DNA from: Candidatus Gastranaerophilales bacterium
GTDB lineage: Bacteria > Cyanobacteriota > Vampirovibrionia > Gastranaerophilales > Gastranaerophilaceae
Reading direction: 5' to 3'
NCBI GenBank assembly: GCA_910588555.1
Contig: CAJUPC010000003.1
Span: 1-64,000, forward strand
DNA length: 64,000 nt
In this document: one piece after another, positions 36,340 to 44,202 of the stretch
Layout: each line of letters opens with the position of its first letter
Numbering within the stretch: position 1 is the first letter of the stretch
Translations under genes and position numbers: made by a program
Notes under the pieces: model-generated
What the model was told of the DNA's origin: nothing
What the model saw: the letters and a program-made list of their open reading frames with translations, nothing else
Database searches by the model: none

Positions 36340-37910
36340 TGACTTTAAAATCTATATTAACTAACGCTTTTAAGAAAAAAAGCCCCGATGAATTAATAGC
36401 TGTAAGTAAAAAATCAGAGTTGAAAAAAACTTTGAATGTATTTGACTTGATTGTGCTTGGTATTGGTGCGGTTGTAGGCACAGGGATTTTTACGATTATC
36501 GGAACCGCTATACAGGGCGGTCCTGAAAGTGCCGGTGCAGGTCCTGCTATTATAATTTCAATGGTAATGGCGGCTGTCGCTTGCGTTTTTTCAGCGTTAT
36601 GTTATTCTGAAATTGCAGCAATGATACCTGTTGCAGGGAGTGCTTATACATATACTTACGCTACAATGGGTGAATTTATGGCCTGGATGGTAGGCTGGAT
36701 TTTAATGCTAGAATATGCAATCGGAAATATTACTGTTGCGTGCGCGTGGACAGGGTATTTTGTTCAGTTTTTAAAAGGTTTTAAACATATTTTACCTGAT
36801 TTTGTTGTAAATTGTCCGATGTGGTTGAGAAATGATTATCGTTTTATGCTTTCATATTGCGATAAATTTGGATTAGACCCGCACACACAAATGCCGTTTT
36901 TGTTTGATAAAATTCCTTTTGCTGTTAATTTACCTGCTATGGTAATTGTTTTATTGCTTACCATTTTATTAATCAAAGGTGTTAAAGAATCTACAAGATT
37001 TGCAAGTATAATGGTTGGCGTAAATATGTTTATGATTATTTCGTTTATCATCGTAGGGGCATTTTATGTAAAACCTGAAAACTGGACCCCTTTTGCTCCT
37101 AACGGATTTGAAGGCGTGTTCATGGGTGCATTTTTAATATTCTTTGCTTATATCGGATTTGATGCTATTTCAACTACGGCAGAAGAAACTGAAAATCCGC
37201 AGAGGGATTTGCCTGTTGCAATTCTTGGAACGCTTATAATTTGTACTATTCTATATGTATGTGTTGCTCTTGTTTTGACAGGGAATGTTCCTTTAGGACA
37301 AATCGATATACAGGCTCCAATTGCTCATGCTATGCGTGCTATCGGAAAGGACTGGTTTGCAGGATTGATATCAATTGGTGCGTTGTGTGCACTGACATCA
37401 GTGCTTTTGATTTATCAATTAGGTACGACAAGAATTTTGTATGCAATGAGCCGTGATAGATTTTTGCCGAAATCATTGAGATTAATTCATAAAAAACACA
37501 GAACTCCGCATGTTTTAACTTGGATTTCAGGTGTTGTGGTAGTAGTCTGTGCATTATTTATGGATTTGAATATTTCAGCAGAACTATGTAACTTCGGAAC
37601 ATTTACATCGTTCATAATTATTTGTATTGCAGTATTAATTTTAAGAAAAACGGATCCGCATAGACCTCGTCCGTTTAAAGTTCCTTTCTGTCCGACTTTT
37701 CCTGTACTTGGAATTCTAACCTGCGGCGGATTGATGATTTATTCAATGAAATTTTTGACTACATCTTCATTATACTTTCCTCTTTGGCTGCTAATTGGTT
37801 TTGGAATTTATGCCGTATACGGTTATAAACAAAAAAGATTGGAAGAAAAACCAAGAAGAACTGCTGTAAAAACAAATGTTGAACAGATAAAAACAGTTTC
37901 TGAAAAATAA
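36339..37910 (+). CDS. APC-family cationic-amino-acid-type permease 2
   Basis: Tandem paralogue of the preceding permease, 523 aa. It has the same layout: LGIGAVVGTGIFTIIGTAI near residues 40-58, YTYTYATMGEFMAWMVGW near 105-122 and ENWTPFAPNGFEGVFMGAF in the middle. The binding loop reads GTGIF in place of GSGIF, so the two copies may differ in substrate. The copies remain strongly similar throughout, which suggests a fairly recent duplication. Start and upstream stop share one base. Confidence 0.88.
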   Translation: MTLKSILTNAFKKKSPDELIAVSKKSELKKTLNVFDLIVLGIGAVVGTGIFTIIGTAIQGGPESAGAGPAIIISMVMAAVACVFSALCYSEIAAMIPVAGSAYTYTYATMGEFMAWMVGWILMLEYAIGNITVACAWTGYFVQFLKGFKHILPDFVVNCPMWLRNDYRFMLSYCDKFGLDPHTQMPFLFDKIPFAVNLPAMVIVLLLTILLIKGVKESTRFASIMVGVNMFMIISFIIVGAFYVKPENWTPFAPNGFEGVFMGAFLIFFAYIGFDAISTTAEETENPQRDLPVAILGTLIICTILYVCVALVLTGNVPLGQIDIQAPIAHAMRAIGKDWFAGLISIGALCALTSVLLIYQLGTTRILYAMSRDRFLPKSLRLIHKKHRTPHVLTWISGVVVVVCALFMDLNISAELCNFGTFTSFIIICIAVLILRKTDPHRPRPFKVPFCPTFPVLGILTCGGLMIYSMKFLTTSSLYFPLWLLIGFGIYAVYGYKQKRLEEKPRRTAVKTNVEQIKTVSEK

Positions 37911-37985
37911 TAAGATAACTGGTAGTGCAAAAATTTTTCTCTTGTTATATAATAAAAATGTGGTTTGTTATATAAAGGAGAAGAG

Positions 37986-39221
37986 ATGTCTATAGATGAT
38001 GCTTTGGTTATGATTTTAGCAGGGGGAGAGGGTAAAAGACTTTATCCGTTAACTAAGGATAGGGCAAAACCTGCAGTGCCTTTTGGCGGAAGATACAGGA
38101 TTATTGATTTTGTATTAAACAATTTTATTAATTCGGGATTTTTCAAAATCAAAGTATTAACGCAGTATAAATCTGACTCTTTAAATAAACATATTACACG
38201 TGGCTGGGCATTGTCGCCGTTTTTAAATCAGTATGTAGATTTGGCTCCTGCTCAAATGAGAACGGGTTCTGACTGGTACAGAGGAACTGCTGACGCTATT
38301 TATCAAAATGTATTTCATATTACCGATGAAGATCCTGATTATGTTTGCATTTTTGGCGGCGACCATATCTATAAAATGGATGTTTCTCAAATGCTTGATT
38401 ACCACAAAGAAAAATGTGCGGATTTGTCTATTTCTGCTATTCCAATCCCTATAGAAGAAGCTCATGAATTCGGAATTATAGAAGTTGATGACGATTGGAA
38501 ATTAATTAACTTTGTTGAAAAACCTAAAGACAAACCTAAATCTATTCCGGGAAATCCTAATATGTGTTTGGCTTCTATGGGAAATTATATTTTTAATAAA
38601 CAAATTCTTCTTGATGCATTAAATCGTGATGAGGAAATTCAAGATTCAAGCCACGATTTTGGTAAAAATGTTATTCCAATGCTTCTAAAAGAAGGAAAAC
38701 GAATTTTTGTATACAATTTTAAAGAAAATTGTTTCCCTGGAATGTCTCCGCGTGAGCGTGGTTACTGGATGGATGTCGGAAGTATCGACGCTTACTGGCA
38801 GGCAAATATGGATTTACTTAATTACGACCCTGAACTTAATTTGTACTCTCAGGAGTGGCCTTTAAGAACATTCAATTATAATTATCCTCCTGCTAAATTT
38901 ATTTGGGAAGAGGGTGAGCGCGTAGGTATGGCAACTAACTCAATGGTTTCAGAAGGCTGTATCGTATCAGGTGCAGGATTGTCACGCTGTGTTTTGTCAC
39001 CGAAAGTTAAGGTCAACAGTTTTTCACAAATTTCAGAAAGTATTTTAATGGAAAATGTTGAAGTTGGTAGACATTCAAAAATTAAACGTGCAATTATTGA
39101 TAAAAATGTTGTTATTCCGCCTGAAACTCGTATCGGTTTTAATAGAGAAGAGGATGAAAGAAGAGGTTTCCATGTTTCTCCAAACGGAGTTACAGTAGTA
39201 CCTAAGGGCGCAATTATATAG
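37986..39221 (+). CDS. glgC: Glucose-1-phosphate adenylyltransferase
   Basis: Makes ADP-glucose from glucose 1-phosphate and ATP, the committed step of bacterial glycogen synthesis. The 411-aa protein has the nucleotide-binding ILAGGEGKRLYPLTKDRAK near residues 11-29 and KPAVPFGG near 29-36, WYRGTADAIYQN near 93-104, GGDHIYKMD near 118-126 and a C-terminal left-handed beta-helix. I chose the ATG at 37986 with its AAGGAG ribosome site; an upstream in-frame start at 37965 lacks one. The GH13 enzyme at 22.8-25.1 kb may act on the same glycogen pool. Confidence 0.94.
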   Translation: MSIDDALVMILAGGEGKRLYPLTKDRAKPAVPFGGRYRIIDFVLNNFINSGFFKIKVLTQYKSDSLNKHITRGWALSPFLNQYVDLAPAQMRTGSDWYRGTADAIYQNVFHITDEDPDYVCIFGGDHIYKMDVSQMLDYHKEKCADLSISAIPIPIEEAHEFGIIEVDDDWKLINFVEKPKDKPKSIPGNPNMCLASMGNYIFNKQILLDALNRDEEIQDSSHDFGKNVIPMLLKEGKRIFVYNFKENCFPGMSPRERGYWMDVGSIDAYWQANMDLLNYDPELNLYSQEWPLRTFNYNYPPAKFIWEEGERVGMATNSMVSEGCIVSGAGLSRCVLSPKVKVNSFSQISESILMENVEVGRHSKIKRAIIDKNVVIPPETRIGFNREEDERRGFHVSPNGVTVVPKGAII

Positions 39222-39345
39222 AGTAATTGATTTTTAAAATTTATGCAATATCATATTTATGCCTGATATTGTAAAGTTTTTGTAATAAAATGAAATTTTT
39301 TAGCAATTATATGGCTTTACAGTCTTTATTGATTTGGGTAGAAAT

Positions 39346-39942
39346 ATGGCGTTAAAAGTAAATAATACAAATACCTCACTATACCAGGGTATAGTTAATA
39401 CATACCGTAATGCAAAATCCAAAGCTTTGGATTTACTTCCTAACGCTGAATATTCAAGTGAAAAGGTAATTGACGGGATTAAAAAAACAGGAGAGAAGAT
39501 TTCATCTGCAGAACAACGCCTTATTTTAGGTGCTTCGGCACTTATGTCCCAGCCGTTTATCGACAGTCATAACAGAAATGTTGATGAAGAAACAAGAAAA
39601 GTTTCCGTTGCAAGAACAATTGCAAAAATTATTGCAGGTACTACTACAGGATATTTAATCAGAAAAGGCTGTATTAAAGGAATTAAAGCTTTGTCACAAA
39701 TTCCTGCTGAAGGAGTTTCTGATATTAAAACTATTTTTACCCCTAAAGGAATAAAAGATAATACAACTGACTCTTTTGTACAATATCGAAACGCCATGGG
39801 CACTGTTGTTGCACTCGTTGTAATGATGTTTACAAACTTTATTATTGATGCGCCGCTTACAAAATTTTTGACAAATCATCTTGTGAAAAAACAAGATGAT
39901 AAGAATAATATAAAGGAGAATAAAGATGAAATCGCCAAGTAA
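39346..39942 (+). CDS. Uncharacterised membrane protein, first gene of module 2
   Basis: A 198-aa protein without a recognisable family. It has a polar N-terminus (MALKVNNTNTSLYQG), a weak hydrophobic stretch (about 80-105, ARTIAKIIAGTTTGYLIRKG) and a strong one (about 146-168, GTVVALVVMMFTNFIIDAP), then a Lys/Asp/Asn-rich tail. The same order of features, expanded by a long coiled region, is seen in the 514-aa protein at 4792-6336. The next gene overlaps by 17 nt. I infer that this is a second, shorter version of the same two-gene module. Confidence 0.65.
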   Translation: MALKVNNTNTSLYQGIVNTYRNAKSKALDLLPNAEYSSEKVIDGIKKTGEKISSAEQRLILGASALMSQPFIDSHNRNVDEETRKVSVARTIAKIIAGTTTGYLIRKGCIKGIKALSQIPAEGVSDIKTIFTPKGIKDNTTDSFVQYRNAMGTVVALVVMMFTNFIIDAPLTKFLTNHLVKKQDDKNNIKENKDEIAK

Positions 39943-40555
39943 TTTATTCTCCGATTTTAAAACCGTTATGTATAGGAATTACGGGGAAAACCCGGGTAAA
40001 ATGCTTGTACATACAGGTGTCTTGGGCTGGATTTTGTCATCTTTGGCTCAAGTTAGCGCTGTTGTTTTTAATGATAAAATTTCTCCCCAGCAAAAAAGTT
40101 TCTTAATTCCGCAGGAAGCTGCAGACGCGGCTATTAATATTTTATCTTTCTATGTTATTACAAGTTCGTTTAAGAACCTTGCTTCAAAACTTGTTTCAAC
40201 AGGAAAATTAACTACAAAACCAATTAAAGAAGGACTTTTGAAAATCGGTATAAGACCTGCTGATATCGGTAAATTTAACTTTAATATTGATAATATTCCT
40301 CACGTTAAAAAAGATTATAAACCGTTCAAAAACGGTGTTGATGTTATAGCAAGTACAATCGGTTCAATAATATCTTGTAACATCGTAACGCCTGTTTTGC
40401 GTAACCAGTATGCTTCAAAAAAACAAAAAGAGGCTATTGCATATATGAATGTTAATAAACAACAGCAGCAATTGAAAGCTCCTAAAGGAATTACAATGGC
40501 AGATTATCAAAAGCTTTCGGCAATAAAATACTCTGGTGGTTCGTTAAAAATATAA
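39926..40555 (+). CDS. Uncharacterised membrane protein, second gene of module 2
   Basis: A 209-aa protein with three hydrophobic stretches (about 28-48, 70-88, 140-158) and a basic, Gln-rich tail. It lines up by eye with the 232-aa product at 4094-4792: PGKMLVHTGVLGWILS against PEKALALATVTSIILK, FNDKISPQQKSFL against NNKKIPEEKRKFV, and KNGVDVIASTIGSII against KDGVDLFKFVADIAA. The ribosome site AAGGAG lies within the preceding gene. The 3' end overlaps the anti-sigma gene on the other strand by 12 nt. Function unknown. Confidence 0.68.
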   Translation: MKSPSNLFSDFKTVMYRNYGENPGKMLVHTGVLGWILSSLAQVSAVVFNDKISPQQKSFLIPQEAADAAINILSFYVITSSFKNLASKLVSTGKLTTKPIKEGLLKIGIRPADIGKFNFNIDNIPHVKKDYKPFKNGVDVIASTIGSIISCNIVTPVLRNQYASKKQKEAIAYMNVNKQQQQLKAPKGITMADYQKLSAIKYSGGSLKI

Positions 40556-41080
40556 TATATAAATAACTCCCGCAACAATACAGCTTATCATAATGAAAAA
40601 TATTGTTGTAATTTTTAAAAACGGGTCAATTTTATTTTCTTCAGGCATTTGTTCATGTAGTTTATTTATAATGCTTTTTGAATAATCATTTTTAAATTCA
40701 TTTTTTGTTTTTTCAAAAGCATCGTGAAGAAGTTTTTTAAAGGTATATATGTTTTCTAAATCCTGTCTTGCAAGAGGGTTTGATATAGCGATTTTTTTTA
40801 TTTTAATACTATCCATATCATCAAGTTCATTGTCTATATATGCAGAAAGGTTAGATTTAAAATCTTCATATTGTCTTGTAATATAAGGGTTTTCAAGCTC
40901 TTCATTTTGAATATCTATAAACTTATTCAGCATATTTTTCATCTGCATATATTTTTCCATGCATTCGGGGCAGCTTTCCAAATGTTTTCTTACAAATTCT
41001 GATAATTTTGCGCTGAGTTTATCTTCTAAATAAAAACTCATAAGTGCGCTTACTTGATCACATGTTAATTGATTATGCAT
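40544..41080 (-). CDS. Membrane anti-sigma factor with zinc finger
   Basis: Likely holds the adjacent ECF sigma factor inactive at the membrane. The 178-aa protein has an N-terminal anti-sigma zinc-binding motif (zf-HC2 type): C7 and then HLESCPEC with H33, C37 and C40. A charged middle and a single C-terminal membrane helix (about 156-177) follow. It begins 12 nt after the sigma gene on the same strand, the usual order for such pairs. Release is normally by regulated proteolysis in this family; no protease gene is adjacent. Confidence 0.88.
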   Translation of the reverse strand: MHNQLTCDQVSALMSFYLEDKLSAKLSEFVRKHLESCPECMEKYMQMKNMLNKFIDIQNEELENPYITRQYEDFKSNLSAYIDNELDDMDSIKIKKIAISNPLARQDLENIYTFKKLLHDAFEKTKNEFKNDYSKSIINKLHEQMPEENKIDPFLKITTIFFIMISCIVAGVIYILYF

Positions 41081-41092
41081 ATTTTACCCTCT

Positions 41093-41689
41093 TTATATAT
41101 ATGTTTTTAAATCTTCCTGCAGTTTGCCTCTGGCGCGAGCAATGCGGGATTTTACAGTGCCTATTGTTGCATTTGTAGCTTCTGCTATCTCTTCGTAACT
41201 CAATCCCTGTAATTCACGTAAAATTATCGCAACTCTGAATTGTTCAGGAAGCTGTAAAATTGCGTTTTTAATAATTTTTTCAAGCTCTGATAAAATACAT
41301 TTTTCGGGAGGTTTGCATTTTTTGTCTAAAAGCTGAAATTTAATCGGCGGGATATCTTCGACTTCTTCATCAAGAGAAACGGTGTCAACATTTCTTTGTG
41401 ATTTTCTAAGTTCATCGTAAAATAAGTTTGTTACAATCTGATTTAGCCATCCTTTAAATAATTTTGGGTTTTTAAGATTTTTTATATTTTTTGCAACACG
41501 CAAAAGTGCCTCTTGAGTCAAATCAGATACATTCTCATGCTTTGGACCAAGGTAAGAGAATGCCGCAAATACGTTTTTTTGTTCACGTCGGATTAATTCT
41601 TCAAGTGCTTTGAAATCATCTTGTTGTGATAGTACAACAAGTTCTTCCAATGGCATTTTTTTGTATTGCACTTTATTGTTACCTGACAT
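41093..41689 (-). CDS. ECF RNA polymerase sigma factor
   Basis: Sigma-70-family extracytoplasmic-function sigma factor. The 198-aa protein has region 2 (about 20-95: FAAFSYLGPKHENVSDLTQE, LFKGWLNQIVTNLFYDELRK) and region 4 (about 135-190: LPEQFRVAIILRELQGLSYE, TIGTVKSRIARARGKL with the recognition helix). I chose the ATG at 41689, which has GGAG 6 nt upstream, over one 18 nt upstream. It is followed by its anti-sigma factor. Target promoters are not readable from this window; the pilin promoters look like housekeeping types. Confidence 0.92.
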   Translation of the reverse strand: MSGNNKVQYKKMPLEELVVLSQQDDFKALEELIRREQKNVFAAFSYLGPKHENVSDLTQEALLRVAKNIKNLKNPKLFKGWLNQIVTNLFYDELRKSQRNVDTVSLDEEVEDIPPIKFQLLDKKCKPPEKCILSELEKIIKNAILQLPEQFRVAIILRELQGLSYEEIAEATNATIGTVKSRIARARGKLQEDLKTYI

Positions 41690-41784
41690 AAACTTCTCCT
41701 TACACATATAGTAAGGAAAGTATTATCAAAAATGCTCATTCATTGATACATAGCCAATAGAATATATTTTTTATTTTATAATAA

Positions 41785-43026
41785 TTATTCTGCGCAGATA
41801 TAACCTTTTAAGGCAGTATGAGCTGCAACATAGGGAGAAGCCAGATAAATTGAGCCTTCAACATTACCCATTCTTCCGCGGAAATTTCTGTTTTGGGTTG
41901 CAAGACAAACTTCTCCGTCAGCTAATGTGCCTGCATGAACTCCGACACAAGGACCGCAGCCCGGAGGTAAGATAGCAGCGTTTGCTTCAACAAAAGTTGT
42001 GATTAATCCCTCATCTAAAGCTTGAAGGTAGACATCTTTTGAGGCCGGACAAATTAGCATTCTTACGTCAGGATTAACTTTTTTGCCTTTCAGAATATCT
42101 GCCACAATTCTTAAATCTTCAATTCTGCCGTTTGTACAAGTTCCGACAAACACCTGATGAACTTTTATGTCGCATAATTCTTTAGCAAGTTTAGTGTTAT
42201 CAACCGTATGAGGACAAGAAACCGTATGGTCAATATCTTCTGCATTAATTTTTATTACTCTTTCATAAACAGCATCTGTGTCAGGTTTTAGAGTTCTGAA
42301 TTTATCTTCACGTCCACGTGATTTTAAGAATTCTTTTGTTTTTTCATCGGCAACAAATAATCCTGCTTTTGCACCAGCTTCTACAGCCATATTAGCTAAA
42401 GTGAAGCGTTCTGACATACTCATATTTTCAATAGTGTCACCTGTAAATTCCAATGCCTTGTAAGTTGCACCGTCAGCGCCGATTAGTCCGATTAAATGAA
42501 GCATTAAATCTTTTGAGCAAATTCCTTCTTTGAATTTGCCTGTAACTTCAATTTTAAATGTTGCGGGAACCTTAAGCCATGTTTTACCCAATGCCATTGC
42601 AACTGCAATATCAGTAGAACCCATACCTGTTGCAAATGCTCCGAGAGCACCTGATGTACAAGTATGAGAATCGGCACCTACAAGAATTTCGCAAGGGTTT
42701 ACGAATGTTTCAATAAGACGCTGGTGACAAACTCCTGCACCGACGTCAGAAAGAACTGCGCCGTATTCTTTTGAAAAATCTCTTAAAACCGTATGTGTGT
42801 TTGAGAGTTCTTTTCTCGGGCTTGGAGAAGCATGGTCAATAAAGAGAATTGTTCTTTCTGGATTGTTAAGTTTTTCTTTGCCTAGTTTTTTGAATTCCTG
42901 AACAGTCAAAGGACCTGTTCCGTCCTGTACAGCAGTAACATCTACTTTTGCAATAATAAGTTCACCTGCGTGTACATCTTTTCCTGCGTGTTCGGAAATA
43001 ATTTTTTCAGCTAAAGTCAGTCCCAT
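41785..43026 (-). CDS. leuC: 3-isopropylmalate dehydratase/homoaconitase-type large subunit
   Basis: Iron-sulfur hydro-lyase of the aconitase superfamily, most likely isomerising 2- and 3-isopropylmalate in leucine synthesis. The 413-aa protein has FIDHASPSP near residues 62-70, GADSHTCTSGALGAFATG near 117-134, and the cluster cysteines in CTNGRIEDL near 297 and GCGPCVG near 356. Its length fits the shorter LeuC/HacA type rather than the 465-aa enterobacterial LeuC. The small subunit (leuD) is not adjacent, so partner and exact substrate are inferred. The ribosome site is GGAG. Confidence 0.85.
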   Translation of the reverse strand: MGLTLAEKIISEHAGKDVHAGELIIAKVDVTAVQDGTGPLTVQEFKKLGKEKLNNPERTILFIDHASPSPRKELSNTHTVLRDFSKEYGAVLSDVGAGVCHQRLIETFVNPCEILVGADSHTCTSGALGAFATGMGSTDIAVAMALGKTWLKVPATFKIEVTGKFKEGICSKDLMLHLIGLIGADGATYKALEFTGDTIENMSMSERFTLANMAVEAGAKAGLFVADEKTKEFLKSRGREDKFRTLKPDTDAVYERVIKINAEDIDHTVSCPHTVDNTKLAKELCDIKVHQVFVGTCTNGRIEDLRIVADILKGKKVNPDVRMLICPASKDVYLQALDEGLITTFVEANAAILPPGCGPCVGVHAGTLADGEVCLATQNRNFRGRMGNVEGSIYLASPYVAAHTALKGYICAE

Positions 43027-43065
43027 AACATTCTCCTTTTTTCACAATGATAGCACAAAAATGTA

Positions 43066-43820
43066 TCAAAGTTTATGAGGATAATCTGATTTAAATTCCC
43101 AATTGTCAAATAATAACAATTTTCCGCAACTATCAACGTTTTTTTTGCACATTTCAAGTGCTTCTTCTCTTGTATTGCATTGCGATGCAGGATAACACAT
43201 CGGACCAAACGGAATTCTGTTATTGCCTAAATACAGTTTGATTTTTCTGTCACTGTCACAAAGCAAAAATCGGTATATATCTTTTCCATATTTATTTGGA
43301 CCTTTATCACTATTGATATCAAATGTTAAATCACTGCAATCACCGTTGCGGAAAGTAAAGCTTGAACCGTCAATAAGCGATACTTTTATTGCTTTGAAGA
43401 AACGTTCTTCTCCTTCAACATATATTGTTTTATTTTCATCAATTGTTGAATATTTAATATATGGTTTTATATATTTGTTAAATGTATAAACTGAGAGCGT
43501 TCTGCATTCTTCATCTTTTTCATCAGCGTCTTCATCATCAGTATTAAATGCGCTGTACTGAATATTCCAATCCCACACCTGTCCATTTTCTGTTTCAGAA
43601 AGTAATATAGCCTGCTGCATCATACTGTAGAATTTCTTTAATCTTGCAGACGCTTCCTGTTTTTTGTGGTGTTGAATAACTGACGGCATAGTAAGCGCCG
43701 CAACCACACCAATGATTGCTAAAGTAATTAAAGTTTCTGCTAATGTAAATGCCCTAAAAAACTTTAAACCGATATTGTCGGGGGGGGGGCAATCACAGCT
43801 CTATAATTCAATCTTGACAT
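43066..43820 (-). CDS. Pilin-like protein (locus E), frame broken at poly-C
   Basis: The ATG at 43820 (GGAGG upstream) reads MSRLNYRAVIAPPPTISV and stops at codon 19 with C10. With 8 or 11 C it runs through DNIGLKFFRA into FTLAETLITLAIIGVVAALTMP, giving 251 aa. The mature part is close to locus C (HHKKQEASARLKKFYSMMQQ) and has the acidic loop DINSDKGPNKYGKD, several cysteines and the terminal WEFKSDYPHKL. A PilT-type ATPase gene lies divergently 380 nt away. The pilin identity is from the N-terminus; whether it is polymerised is unknown. Confidence 0.82.
43778..43799. repeat. Poly-G tract with conserved flanks, locus E
   Basis: G10 at 43780-43789 on the + strand in the core TC-G10-CAATCACAGC. 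The minus-strand gene reads C10. Confidence 0.9.
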
Positions 43821-43827
43821 ATAAATA

Positions 43828-43877
43828 CCTCCGTTTTTATATTTAATTATTATTTACTATTTAGATGATTTTGTCAA
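43828..43877 (-). promoter_or_regulatory. Promoter and ribosome site of pilin locus E
   Basis: Minus-strand -35 TTGACA (43877-43872), 17-nt spacer, -10 AATAAT (43854-43849) and GGAGG (43832-43828). Same layout as loci A and D. Confidence 0.75.
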
Positions 43878-43890
43878 GTGTGCCAAATGC

Positions 43891-43921
43891 AAAAAAAAGC
43901 TGCTATCGTATGATAGGCAGC
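43891..43921 (-). terminator. Minus-strand intrinsic terminator with no obvious gene
   Basis: Stem GCTGCcTATC/GATAGCAGC (43921-43899 on the minus strand, one bulged base) followed by T8. It faces a minus-strand transcript from 43922-44190, where no gene is apparent. Confidence 0.65.
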
Positions 43922-44144
43922 ATTAAATAAACACGAGGATATTAAGAGAGAGAGTATAAAATAAACTTCTTTTTATATCTTTTCGTTCTAACCATTGAAG
44001 AACTTACGATTTTTAATATCCGATTTTTCCCTTTGTTTTGAAATTAATTTGAAATTTCCCTTACTCTTATATAAAGTATTTTTAGATTAAAAAATTTACT
44101 TTTTAGAGTTTGTTTGTTAAGTTTTTGTTACATTTGTTTATTTC

Positions 44145-44173
44145 TTGTATTCTTAATAGGAAAATGGTATAAT
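44145..44173 (+). promoter_or_regulatory. Promoter of pilT-recO-dtd
   Basis: -35 TTGTAT (44145-44150), 17-nt spacer, -10 TATAAT (44168-44173) with a TG just upstream. The expected transcript start is near 44180. Confidence 0.65.
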
Positions 44174-44202
44174 CTTTAAATAGGGATATGGGAGAGATTA
44201 CG

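Larger units (their letters stand above)
43878..44202. other. Intergenic region between pilin locus E and pilT
   Basis: It holds the minus-strand terminator at 43891-43921 and the pilT promoter at 44145-44173. The middle is AT-rich, with no tRNA-like fold and only a 17-codon basic reading frame on the minus strand without a ribosome site. A minus-strand small RNA of up to about 200 nt is possible. Confidence 0.5.
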
